A stretch of 9,247 bases of DNA from an uncultured Muribaculaceae bacterium (GCA_947644475.1 CANRZQ010000094.1:1-9247), one strand, 5' to 3'. Counted from the stretch's first letter, positions 1 through 7,402 are shown. Program-made: numbers and translations. Notes: generated by a model not told the origin, from the sequence alone.

Positions 1-1885
1 ATTTGTACGAGCCGTCGTAGCGGCCGGTGAATTCGGCGAGGTATTTGCCGTCGTAGTCGTAGTTGAGGCGGAAGAGGTAGGCTGCCGAGCGGGATGCCGC
101 GCTCCATCCTCCGATGGGGTCCTGTGCGGGCTGTCCGAATCCGAGTTCGGGGAGCTGGTCGAAGGGAAGTTTCACGGCGTAGGCGCTCATGCCGTTGCTC
201 TTGTTGTCGCGTGCCTCGGCAAGAACGAGGGCAGCCACGTTGTGCACTTCGTTGAATGTGTTGGCGTAGTTGATTGAGAGCTGGCCCACGAGTTGCTCGT
301 AGTTGCTTTGGCCTTCGCCGAGTTTTGTGCCGTTGGCAGTGCCTTCGGGGTCGGCGTATTTCGACCAAGCCGAGCCGTTGTAGCCCATCACCGAGTAGGG
401 AGTGGTAAGGTTCTTGTTTTTGGAGGTGAGGTAGTTGTATGCGCCGTTGGCTTTAAGCGAGAGGCCTTTTACCCAGGGTACGTTGTAAGATATCTCGAAA
501 TTGATGTCGCCTTCAAACGAGCGTGTTTTCTTGTAGCCGGATTCGTAGATTGCGGCGAGCGGGCTGTTGGGCAGGCCGGTGTTGCGCTGGATTGCGGCGG
601 TGTACATGTCGTTCATGCGCTTGGGCAGATAGGGGTGCATCTGGATGGTCTGGCGCGCGATTGAAAGGAAGCCGACTTCCTCGTAGCCGTTGTCGCCGCC
701 GCCGGCGTTGAAGCGGGGAGTGGAGCGGCGTCCGATTACGGAAGACATGCCGAACTTGTAGTGCCAGTTTTTGGCAATCTCGCCGTCGATGTTGGCGCGC
801 ACGTTGTAGCGGCGGTAGTCGAAATTGTCGATGTTACCGCTCTGGCCGAGGTAGCCGCCGGAGATGAAGTAGCGGGTTTTGTTGGAGCCGCCGGAGATGG
901 TCACCGAGTGCTTCTGGTTGAAGCCTGTGCCAAATACCTCGTCGATGTAGTCGACATTGTCCCAGCCGTCGGTGGGGTCGCCGTTGAGCATCATGTCGAT
1001 TTGATCGTTGGTGAAGAACGGCTTGTACTGGCTGCGGTCGGTGATAGCGCCCGAGGCCAGCTGGTCCATCATCTGGGCCATGTTGTAATAGTAGGCATAT
1101 TGCGGGCCGTTCATGAATTTGGGGAAGTTGGCGTTGAGCGACGCGCCAAAGTTGCCGTCGTAGGTCACCTTGGTCTTGCCCTCGGTGCCGCGCTTGGTGG
1201 TGATGATAATCACACCGCCGGCGCCTTGGAGGCCGTAGATTGCGGCCGAAGCGCCGTCTTTAAGCACAGACACGCTCTCGATATCGTTGGGGTCGAGGTC
1301 GTTGATGTTGCGCACGGGATAGCCGTCGACTACATATGCCACGGAGTAGACCGAGCCGCGGATTTTGAGCGATGCCTGGTCGACGCCCGGCTCGCCGGAT
1401 TCCTGCACGGATGAGATGCCGGGCAGGCGTCCGCCGAGCATCTGGCTCACGTTGGTCGACGGGCCTTTGAGGAGTTCGTCGCCTTTGATTGCCGATACTG
1501 CCGAGGTAAGCGACGATTTTTTCTGCTTGCCGTAGCCAACGACAACCACGTCGTCGAGAGCGGTGGAGTTGTCGGTGAGCGTTACGTCGATTTCGGCCCG
1601 GTTGTTGATTTTTTCTTCAAGAGTGTGTTTTCCCACGTATGAAAATACGAGAGTTCCGTTAGAGTCGGCATTGATGCGGTAGTTGCCGTCGATGTCGGTG
1701 CTCACGGATTTGCCGGTGCCTTTTACGGACACGGCAACGCCCGGAAGCGGGCCGCCTTCGTCCGAAACAACACCATGCACCGTGATTTCCTTGGCGTAAA
1801 CGCCTAAACAGACCAAAACGGCGAGGAGGCAGGTCATGAGCCTGCGGCCTGTCGAAATGGATCCGACTTGTTTGGTTCTTTCCAT
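1..1885 (-). CDS. SusC-like TonB-dependent outer-membrane receptor (partial, C-terminus beyond window)
   Basis: Outer-membrane transporter that takes up oligosaccharides or sugars with energy from TonB, normally paired with a SusD surface lipoprotein. I translated 628 residues in one open frame from the ATG at 1885 to the window edge, ending in YDGSYK. A signal peptide lies at about residues 1-31 (hydrophobic LLAVLVCLGVYA). Next come a carboxypeptidase-like regulatory domain (about 33-104, with PLPGVAVSVKGT and DIDGNYRI), a TonB-box-like DDVVVVGYGKQKK (111-123), and the plug (about 125-233) with QMLGGRLPGI, LKIRG, YVVDGYP, SVLKDGASAAIYG and IIITTKRG. The barrel begins after that. Family members are usually about 1000 residues, so roughly a third is missing to the left. 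The gene starts 24 bases after the epimerase stop, so it is very likely in the same operon. The plug has GLQGAGG where GARGANG is usual. The family is certain; the substrate is not visible. Confidence 0.95.
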   Translation of the reverse strand, partial: MERTKQVGSISTGRRLMTCLLAVLVCLGVYAKEITVHGVVSDEGGPLPGVAVSVKGTGKSVSTDIDGNYRINADSNGTLVFSYVGKHTLEEKINNRAEIDVTLTDNSTALDDVVVVGYGKQKKSSLTSAVSAIKGDELLKGPSTNVSQMLGGRLPGISSVQESGEPGVDQASLKIRGSVYSVAYVVDGYPVRNINDLDPNDIESVSVLKDGASAAIYGLQGAGGVIIITTKRGTEGKTKVTYDGNFGASLNANFPKFMNGPQYAYYYNMAQMMDQLASGAITDRSQYKPFFTNDQIDMMLNGDPTDGWDNVDYIDEVFGTGFNQKHSVTISGGSNKTRYFISGGYLGQSGNIDNFDYRRYNVRANIDGEIAKNWHYKFGMSSVIGRRSTPRFNAGGGDNGYEEVGFLSIARQTIQMHPYLPKRMNDMYTAAIQRNTGLPNSPLAAIYESGYKKTRSFEGDINFEISYNVPWVKGLSLKANGAYNYLTSKNKNLTTPYSVMGYNGSAWSKYADPEGTANGTKLGEGQSNYEQLVGQLSINYANTFNEVHNVAALVLAEARDNKSNGMSAYAVKLPFDQLPELGFGQPAQDPIGGWSAASRSAAYLFRLNYDYDGKYLAEFTGRYDGSYK

Positions 1886-1909
1886 TGGATAGTGATTTAG
1901 GTGATTTGG

Positions 1910-3118
1910 TTAGTTGGATGTTACGAGTGAAGCATATTTTGCATTTTCTTCTTTCCGGATTTTTTCGAGCGTCTGCCATACCTGGTAGAGGCCGCGGGGC
2001 ACGTGGAAACAGCCTTTCCATTTGCCGCCTTTGAGCGGGAGGAGCACTTCGCCGCGGCGGTTGAGGTAGCCGAACCATTCGGGGTGCTCGGTGTCGCGGA
2101 AGTGATTCCATGTGTAGTCGTGCACGCGCTCAAACCATTCGAGGCTGCGGCTGTCGCCTGTGAGGCGGTAGCCTTTTATCATGGCGATGAGTGTCTCGAT
2201 ATGCACCCACCAGAGTTTCTGGTCCCATTCGAGTTGCTGGGGCGGGTTGCCGTTGCGGTCCATGAAATAGAAGAGGCCTCCGAACTCTTTGTCCCAGCCG
2301 TATTCGGCCATGAGCAGGGCGGTGTTTTTGGCTTCTTCGATAAGTTGGGGGCGGCCGAGGCGTTCGCCGAGGTCCATGATGAACCACATTGCCTCGATGG
2401 CGTGGCCGGGAGTGATCTGGCGGCCTTCGAAGCAGTCGATGAGCGAGTTGTCGGAGTTAAGGTTTTCCACGATGAGGCCTCCGAGTTCGGGGCGGCGGAA
2501 CACGTCCATCACTTCCGAGATGCATGTGTCGATAGTGGAGCGCAGGAAGTCCTCGTCGAGCAAGTGCTCTATTTCGAGTGCGAGATTGCACAGAATCATG
2601 GGCAGGGCAAAGCCTTTGAGGTTGCGTGTGCCGGGGTGGAGTTTGTTCCACTTGCCCTTGGGATTGTCGACTTTGGAGAGGATGATGTCGAAAGTGCGCC
2701 GTGCGATGTCGGCATACTCCTGCGAGCCTGTGGCCTTGCTGAGCTGGCCGAACGCCATGGTGGCGAATGTGTAGGAGAAAATGTTGTAGGGCTCTACAAG
2801 CGGATTGCCCTGTCGGTCGAGAGAGAAGTACCAGTTGAGGTTGCCGTCGTGGCCGTGCTTCTTGAGGAATTCTCCTCCCTGGCGGGCACATTCGAGCCAT
2901 TCCTTGCGGGCCTCGACGTTGTTGTAGAGCATGGAGAACATCCATACCTCGCGTCCTTGCATCCAGATGAACTTGTCGGTGTCGAACACGCGTCCGTCAC
3001 GGTCGAGGCAGGTGAAATATCCGCCGTATTCCTTGTCTTGGGAATTATCGAGCCAGAAGGGAAGCACGCGGTCGAGCAGTTCGTCCTTGTACTGTTGCGA
3101 TAGCTGTTTGAAATTCAT
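1910..3118 (-). CDS. N-acyl-D-glucosamine 2-epimerase (AGE / renin-binding-protein type)
   Basis: Cytoplasmic epimerase of 402 residues, the usual length of the AGE family (alpha6/alpha6 barrel). The likely reaction is reversible C2 epimerisation between N-acetylmannosamine and N-acetylglucosamine, a step in sialic acid and amino-sugar catabolism. Motifs seen: LDRDGRVFDTDKFIWMQGREVW (38-59, split here as LDRDGRV then WMQGREVW), PGHAIEAMWF (237-246, His239), WWVHIETL (303-310, His306) and KGCFHVPRGL (368-377, His372). From memory, KGCFHVPR and WMQGR-VW match mammalian renin-binding protein closely, and the equivalents of His239 and His372 are the catalytic pair. This favours N-acyl-glucosamine epimerase over cellobiose 2-epimerase or mannose isomerase. 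AGE-type epimerases in Bacteroides nan operons are called NanE; I leave the symbol empty because no lyase is in view. It lies third in the operon, 139 bases after the MFS gene. Confidence 0.93.
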   Translation of the reverse strand: MNFKQLSQQYKDELLDRVLPFWLDNSQDKEYGGYFTCLDRDGRVFDTDKFIWMQGREVWMFSMLYNNVEARKEWLECARQGGEFLKKHGHDGNLNWYFSLDRQGNPLVEPYNIFSYTFATMAFGQLSKATGSQEYADIARRTFDIILSKVDNPKGKWNKLHPGTRNLKGFALPMILCNLALEIEHLLDEDFLRSTIDTCISEVMDVFRRPELGGLIVENLNSDNSLIDCFEGRQITPGHAIEAMWFIMDLGERLGRPQLIEEAKNTALLMAEYGWDKEFGGLFYFMDRNGNPPQQLEWDQKLWWVHIETLIAMIKGYRLTGDSRSLEWFERVHDYTWNHFRDTEHPEWFGYLNRRGEVLLPLKGGKWKGCFHVPRGLYQVWQTLEKIRKEENAKYASLVTSN

Positions 3119-3196
3119 GTGTTATTGGCTTATTATGTAAATTGTTGCTGTTTTTGAAGGAGAGAAAGGTTTGTGCGCAGGCTGTGTTGGCCATGC

Positions 3197-3221
3197 GCCC
3201 CGCGGACGCTTCCCGCGGGGC
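3197..3221 (-). repeat. GC-rich hairpin in the MFS-epimerase gap
   Basis: GCCCCGCGG (3197-3205) and CCGCGGGGC (3213-3221) are perfect complements with a seven-base loop. The hairpin sits in the 139-base gap (3119-3257) inside the operon. On the transcribed strand no T-run follows, so it is not a classic terminator. It may mark mRNA processing, stabilise one end of a processed transcript, attenuate readthrough, or be a short palindromic repeat of the genome. The rest of the gap shows no promoter match. Confidence 0.7.
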
Positions 3222-3257
3222 TCAAGGACCTGGCTACTTGATTTTGGTCTGATTATG

Positions 3258-4688
3258 CTATTTTGCTGATATGGATTGCCGAGTGCTGTCGGCATTGCCT
3301 CCGGCGGCCCAGAACCGCTCGATTTCCTCGAGGGTCTTGCCGGTGGTCTCGGGCATGAGTTTCCACACGATAAGGATGTAAGGCACGCACATGCAGGCAA
3401 AGAACAGGAAGGTGCCGGCAGGTGTGAGCGTGGCGAGCATCCAGGGCGTGAGCTGGCCGATAAGGTAGGTGCCCACCCACAGCGAGAGTCCGGCTACCGA
3501 CATGGCCATGCCGCGCACCGACGTGGGATACATCTCCGAAAGGAACACGAAGATAACTGCCGAGATGGATATGGCGCAGCAGAACACATAGGCCAGGAAG
3601 AACACCAGCAGGAAACTGTTGCCGAGGCCAAGCGACTCGCCCATGCCGAAGTAGACGCTGATGAGCAGTAGGGCCACAATCATGCCGGATACTCCGTAAT
3701 ATACAAGGACTTTGCGGCCGAAACGGTCGATGATGAAGATGGCCAGGACGGTGGTAACGGCATTGACGATGCCTACGAGCACCTGGCTGAACAGGGCGTC
3801 GCCGCCGCTGAGGCCGGCTTCCTCGAAGATGGTCGGGCCGTAATAAAGCACGGCGTTCACGCCCATAAACTGGCCGAGGATGGCGATGGCGGCTCCGATT
3901 GCTACCGCGCGGCGTATGCCAGGGCGGAAAAGCGACTTGAAATTGGCCTTGACGTCGCCGGAGATTACATCGCGCGTGGCTATGAGCTGGTTGCGAGCCT
4001 CGGCTCCGGAGGCGTATATGCGTTTGAGGATGGCAATGGCACGCGTCTCATGACGCTGTGCGATAAGCCACCGGGGGCTTTCCGGAATAAAGAAGATAAT
4101 GCCGAAGAAAAGGATGGCCGGCAGGGCGCAGAAACCGAGCATGGCGCGCCATACTTCCGACACAAACACTTCTTCCATCAGGGCCGACTGGAAATGCAGC
4201 CCGGAGGTGGAGAGGTCGAGCAGGCGGAAGTTCATGAGGTAGGCTCCGAGAAAGCCGAGCGTCACGGCCAGCTGGTAAAGGCCGACGAGGCGTCCGCGGT
4301 ATTTGGCCGGAGATATTTCCGAGATATAGAGCGGAGAAACTATCGACACGATGCCGATGCCTATGCCGCCGAGCCAGCGTGCCATTACAAGCGAGGAGAA
4401 TCCCGGGGCCAAGGCGCAGGCAAGGCCGCTTACCGTGAAGAAAAGTGCAGCCGTGAGAAGGGTGGGCTTGCGGCCCCACCGGTCGGAAAGATTTCCGGCG
4501 AAAAGCACGCCGATGATTGAACCGATGAGGGCGCATCCCACAAACCAGCCTTCCTGGATTTCTCCAAGTGAGAACTGGCTTGAAACCTGTGAAACTGTAC
4601 CTGATACCACGGCGGCGTCGTAGCCGAAAAGAAACCCTCCGAGGGCGGCCACTACTGCCAGAAATGTGGTATATCTTTTGTTTTCCAT
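3258..4688 (-). CDS. Sugar porter family MFS transporter (XylE-like fold, 12 TM)
   Basis: Inner-membrane sugar:proton symporter of 476 residues, typical for the sugar porter family (TC 2.A.1.1). The family signatures are present in order: FGYDAAVVSG (21-30), DRWGRK (69-74), PLYISEISPAKYRGR (119-133), PESPRWL (202-208), GQFMGVNAVLYYGP (272-285), DRFGRK (321-326), SEMYPTSVRG (384-393) and PETTGKTLEEIERFW (446-460). About twelve hydrophobic segments are visible, with the usual polar loop between TM6 and TM7 (about 205-258). In XylE-like carriers the TM7 motif reads QQ-x-x-G-x-N and both Gln contact the sugar; here the first is Gly272 and only Gln273 remains, which may reflect a different ligand. 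It is not obviously the NanT sialate type. It follows the DUF4434 gene by 69 bases. Its product probably feeds the downstream epimerase, so an N-acyl amino sugar or a related hexose is the inferred cargo. Confidence 0.94.
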   Translation of the reverse strand: MENKRYTTFLAVVAALGGFLFGYDAAVVSGTVSQVSSQFSLGEIQEGWFVGCALIGSIIGVLFAGNLSDRWGRKPTLLTAALFFTVSGLACALAPGFSSLVMARWLGGIGIGIVSIVSPLYISEISPAKYRGRLVGLYQLAVTLGFLGAYLMNFRLLDLSTSGLHFQSALMEEVFVSEVWRAMLGFCALPAILFFGIIFFIPESPRWLIAQRHETRAIAILKRIYASGAEARNQLIATRDVISGDVKANFKSLFRPGIRRAVAIGAAIAILGQFMGVNAVLYYGPTIFEEAGLSGGDALFSQVLVGIVNAVTTVLAIFIIDRFGRKVLVYYGVSGMIVALLLISVYFGMGESLGLGNSFLLVFFLAYVFCCAISISAVIFVFLSEMYPTSVRGMAMSVAGLSLWVGTYLIGQLTPWMLATLTPAGTFLFFACMCVPYILIVWKLMPETTGKTLEEIERFWAAGGNADSTRQSISAK

Positions 4689-4757
4689 TGATATTCGAAT
4701 TTAACGTTTTTTGATTTTGGCTAAGATCGGGGTTCTGGTCCGGTAATGTAAATAATA

Positions 4758-5864
4758 TTAGACTTGAACTGGCTGAGGGTCGATACCGAAATATTCGCAG
4801 TAACGATCGTATAGGTGGCCGGCTTGCAGATATGCCGACTGCGGACTCATAAAATGTGAAAATTCAAATGTGATGGCTTTGTCGTAGCCGGCGCGTTTGG
4901 CGGCTTCGAGTTTCATGCGAAGTTTGTCGAATTTGATAGGCAGGAAGCGGATGGGCATGTCGCGGTCGAACGATTCGGCGTTGGTCCAGCATTGCATGCC
5001 GTAGCGGTCGGCAAGGCGTTTGTTCACTTCAAAGAAAGCGTCGAGTTCGTTGTAGTCGATCTGTCCGTCCTGGAAGGCGCAGGCGTCGACCACATCGTGG
5101 ATGCCGTCGAAAATCTCGTTCCACTCCTTTTCGTGCTGCTCTACCGACACGGCATCGTCCTTGGTGAGGGCCGAGCCGGAGGCCATCACGGCTTTCTTGC
5201 CGTCGATCCACGGAGAAATGAAGGTGGGGAGGCCGCCCGACACGTCTTTGCACTGCTTGCCCATGGCGCGGAATGCGTCGATGGCGCCCTTTGTGGCGCG
5301 GGAAATCTCGCCGGAGATATACCAGCCCCCGAAACTCGGGTGGTGCTGTCCGTAGTTTTCCCACACTTCGTCGATAACGTAGCGGTTGTCTTCTATCTCC
5401 CACGAGAGGTCGCCCGTGTCCCAGTAGCGGCCCGAGTCGTAGAGGCCGAACCAGAATTTCATGCCGTGCTTGTCGGCGAGGGTCAGGAACATGTCGAGCA
5501 GGTCGCGCGAGGGCATGTAGCAGCCCTTGCCGAGAAGATATTTCGACGGGTAGGTTATAAATTTGCGGTAGCCCGAGCGAATCATGATCACCGTGTCGAT
5601 GCCGATGGCCTTCATGTGTTGGAAATCGCGGTCCCATTCCTTCGGACCCCAGTTCTGGTGGGGGATATCGTGGGATATTTCATCGAGGAACGTGCCGGTG
5701 ATTTTCAGTCCTGCGCCGGCAGGCACGATAAGGCCTGAATCGGATGAGGCGGCAGGAGCCGTCTGCGCTGTTTTTTTTGCCGACATATCCGGCGCGCCAC
5801 CCAAAAAAGCAGCCGCCGAGGCGAGTGCCGAAGTCTTTAAAAAGTTGCGACGATTGATGTTCAT
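4758..5864 (-). CDS. Exported DUF4434-type TIM-barrel protein, putative glycoside hydrolase
   Basis: First gene of the operon, 368 residues from the ATG at 5864. A longer frame opens at 5903, but that codon lies inside the promoter spacer, upstream of the -7 box at 5889-5896, so it cannot be transcribed from it. The N-terminus MNINRRNFLKTSALASAAAF carries a twin-arginine export motif (RRNFLK) and a hydrophobic stretch with no lipobox Cys, suggesting a periplasmic protein. The body (about 53-360) resembles DUF4434, a Bacteroidetes (beta/alpha)8 barrel family related to glycoside hydrolases: LKITGTFLDE (53-62), NWGPKEWDRDFQHMKAIGID (71-90), KFWFGLYDSG (136-145), GWYISGE (180-186), CWTNAESF (292-299) and ITFEFSHF (331-338). 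Glu186 and Glu297 sit at strand ends, where clan-A hydrolases keep acid/base and nucleophile. This is an inference from position only. The family call comes from memory of its motifs, and the substrate is unknown. Confidence 0.82.
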   Translation of the reverse strand: MNINRRNFLKTSALASAAAFLGGAPDMSAKKTAQTAPAASSDSGLIVPAGAGLKITGTFLDEISHDIPHQNWGPKEWDRDFQHMKAIGIDTVIMIRSGYRKFITYPSKYLLGKGCYMPSRDLLDMFLTLADKHGMKFWFGLYDSGRYWDTGDLSWEIEDNRYVIDEVWENYGQHHPSFGGWYISGEISRATKGAIDAFRAMGKQCKDVSGGLPTFISPWIDGKKAVMASGSALTKDDAVSVEQHEKEWNEIFDGIHDVVDACAFQDGQIDYNELDAFFEVNKRLADRYGMQCWTNAESFDRDMPIRFLPIKFDKLRMKLEAAKRAGYDKAITFEFSHFMSPQSAYLQAGHLYDRYCEYFGIDPQPVQV

Positions 5865-5888
5865 GATTGGTTTGAGGTTTTTACGACG

Positions 5889-5920
5889 CAAAGATATGTA
5901 CAAAAATTTAATCTTCCAAA
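5889..5920 (-). promoter_or_regulatory. Bacteroidetes-type promoter of the sugar operon
   Basis: Read on the minus strand, TTTG (5920-5917) is followed by a 20-base spacer and TATCTTTG (5896-5889). This matches the Bacteroidetes -33 TTTG / -7 TAnnTTTG consensus exactly. Transcription should start a few bases further on, near 5880-5885, leaving a leader of about 20 bases before the ATG at 5864. This promoter probably serves the DUF4434 gene, the MFS gene, the epimerase and SusC; I found no equally good match in the gaps between those genes. Confidence 0.8.
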
Positions 5921-5950
5921 GAAATTACTAAATTTTTTTATTATTAGTGA

Positions 5951-5965
5951 ATTTTATATTAAAAT
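5951..5965. promoter_or_regulatory. AT-rich inverted repeat, candidate operator
   Basis: ATTTTA-TAT-TAAAAT, six-base perfect arms around three bases, about 30 bases upstream of the -33 box of the operon promoter. ROK repressors of the NagC/Mlc type bind AT-rich palindromes, so this is a candidate. The composition of the region makes chance occurrence quite likely. Confidence 0.3.
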
Positions 5966-6022
5966 AGTTTGTGATATGCGTCGATTTATACCCCTACGCG
6001 TGTTTTATAACATGTCTTAACC

Positions 6023-6038
6023 TAATTAAATTTAATTA
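6023..6038. promoter_or_regulatory. 16-base perfect palindrome, candidate operator
   Basis: TAATTAAATTTAATTA is a perfect 16-base palindrome near the middle of the divergent region, the longest exact one I see there. It is made only of A and T. It could be a regulator site placed between both promoters, or simply a product of low-complexity sequence. Confidence 0.33.
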
Positions 6039-6043
6039 ATTTA

Positions 6044-6056
6044 AATTTCGTAAATT
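6044..6056. promoter_or_regulatory. Inverted repeat AATTT-CGT-AAATT, candidate operator
   Basis: Five-base perfect arms around a CGT centre, 55 bases upstream of the -33 box of the ROK promoter. The CG step at the centre sets it apart from its all-AT surroundings. It is a plausible autoregulatory or shared site, but nothing beyond symmetry and position supports it. Confidence 0.28.
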
Positions 6057-6111
6057 ATCCACGGCTTTGCAGTGATTGTATGAGACGAAATAATTAGAAT
6101 GTTTGCAATAG

Positions 6112-6143
6112 TTTGTCGGTTTCATTTAATTTTATTATTTTTG
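6112..6143 (+). promoter_or_regulatory. Bacteroidetes-type promoter of the ROK regulator gene
   Basis: TTTG at 6112-6115, a 20-base spacer, then TATTTTTG at 6136-6143. This has the same form and spacing as the operon promoter on the other strand. The start of transcription would fall near 6147-6152, giving a pyrimidine-rich leader of about 45 bases. It decides the ROK start: the upstream ATG at 6099 is outside this transcript. Confidence 0.75.
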
Positions 6144-6194
6144 CAGAGGTATTTACTTCCGGTTTTTATTAACCTCCCTCCTAATCCTCTATTT

Positions 6195-7400
6195 ATGCGC
6201 ACACTTAAAAGTGAAATAGAATTCGGCTCAAAAAACGCCGTAAATAAAAAGAAAATAATCACTCATTATATATATAACGGCACGTCGACCATCCCCGAAC
6301 TGGCCCGCACGCTCGACCTGAGCGTGCCCACTGTAACAAAGATGATGAACGAAATGTGCGAGGAGGGGTATATCATAGACTATGGCAAACTCGAGACATC
6401 GTCGGGCCGGCATCCCAACCTTTACGGACTGAATCCCCGTTCGGGATATTTCGTGGGTGTGGACATACGCCGGTTCAATGTCAACATCGGCCTGATGGAT
6501 TTCAAGGGCGAGATGGTGAAGACGCGTATGAATGTCCCTTATGATTTCGATAACACCCCCCGGTCGCTTGAATTGCTTGTCGACATCATCAAGCAGTTTG
6601 TAGGCGGCACCGGCATCAATCCCGAGCAAATATTGAATATATGCGTGTCGATTTCAGGACGCGTAAATCCCGAGTCGGGTTACAGTTTCTCGACGTTCAA
6701 TTTCTCAGAGCGTCCGCTTGCCGACATCCTGTGCGAAAAAATAGGCATGCCCGTGTGCATCGACAACGACACACGCATCATGGCCTATGGCGAATATATG
6801 AACGGATGCGTAAAGGGCGAGCGCGACGTCATTTTTGTGAATATGGGCTGGGGCCTTGGCATCGGCATCATCATCGACGGCAAGACCTACAAGGGCAAAT
6901 CGGGCTTTGCCGGCGAATTTGGCCATTTCAGCGTGTACAACAACGAGATCATATGCCATTGCGGAAAAAAAGGCTGCATCGAGACCGAGGTTTCGGGCAA
7001 GGCGCTTCACCGTAAACTCATCGAGCGCGTGCGCGACGGCGAGACATCAGTGCTGTCGTCGATAATAGAAAAGGACGCAGGCTCGCTCACCCTCGACCAT
7101 ATAATCGACGCCGTAAACCGCGAGGACCCGCTCTGCATCGATATCGTGGAAAATGTCGGGCGCGAACTTGGCAAGCATATAGCAGGGCTTATCAACATAT
7201 TCAATCCCGAACTTGTGATAATCGGCGGCACACTATCAGAGACAGGCGACTATATAATACAGCCCGTGATTACGGCCATCAAGAAATACTCGCTCAACCT
7301 TGTCAACCGCGACTCCGAGGTGCGCGTCTCCAACCTCGGCCCGCGCGCCGGCTTCGTTGGCGCCTGCATGCAGGCCCGCTCCGCCCTGATGGAAGCATAG
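6195..7400 (+). CDS. ROK-family transcriptional regulator (NagC/Mlc/XylR-like)
   Basis: DNA-binding repressor of 401 residues, divergent from the sugar operon and its likely regulator. I start it at the ATG at 6195. The frame stays open back to 6099, but that codon lies upstream of the promoter boxes at 6112-6143, and the extra 32 residues resemble no ROK N-terminus. A winged helix-turn-helix covers about 17-64 (IPELARTLDLSVPTVTKMMN), with the wing at GRHPNLYGLNP (71-81). The ROK fold follows: GVDIRRFNVNIGLMD (88-102), SISGRVNPESG (152-162), IDNDTRIMAYGEY (189-201), GLGIGIIIDGKTYKGKSG (220-237), GEFGH (240-244), the zinc motif C254-x-C256-x4-C261, and NPELVIIGGT (337-346). The phosphate-binding DxGGT of ROK kinases is replaced by DIRRFN, so it is probably a sensor and not a kinase. 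The ligand is inferred to be an amino sugar or its phosphate. Confidence 0.93.
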   Translation: MRTLKSEIEFGSKNAVNKKKIITHYIYNGTSTIPELARTLDLSVPTVTKMMNEMCEEGYIIDYGKLETSSGRHPNLYGLNPRSGYFVGVDIRRFNVNIGLMDFKGEMVKTRMNVPYDFDNTPRSLELLVDIIKQFVGGTGINPEQILNICVSISGRVNPESGYSFSTFNFSERPLADILCEKIGMPVCIDNDTRIMAYGEYMNGCVKGERDVIFVNMGWGLGIGIIIDGKTYKGKSGFAGEFGHFSVYNNEIICHCGKKGCIETEVSGKALHRKLIERVRDGETSVLSSIIEKDAGSLTLDHIIDAVNREDPLCIDIVENVGRELGKHIAGLINIFNPELVIIGGTLSETGDYIIQPVITAIKKYSLNLVNRDSEVRVSNLGPRAGFVGACMQARSALMEA

Positions 7401-7402
7401 TC

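Noticed and set aside
2003..3103. Long plus-strand open frame of 366 residues antisense to the epimerase gene
   Set aside because: It mirrors the codon bias of the real gene on the other strand, has no promoter or family motif, and the epimerase reading is beyond doubt. The antisense frames at 761-1414 and 4992-5738 are rejected for the same reason.
3197..3221. Rho-independent terminator after the MFS gene
   Set aside because: No T-run follows the stem on the transcribed strand, and the operon plausibly continues into the epimerase and SusC genes.
3258..4688. Assigning the MFS carrier as the sialic acid transporter NanT
   Set aside because: Its motifs (PESPRWL, PETTGKT, GYDAAVVSG) are those of the sugar porter family, so a sialate label would rest on context alone.
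6099..6194. N-terminal extension of the ROK regulator
   Set aside because: The ATG at 6099 lies upstream of the -33 box, and the added residues resemble no ROK protein.
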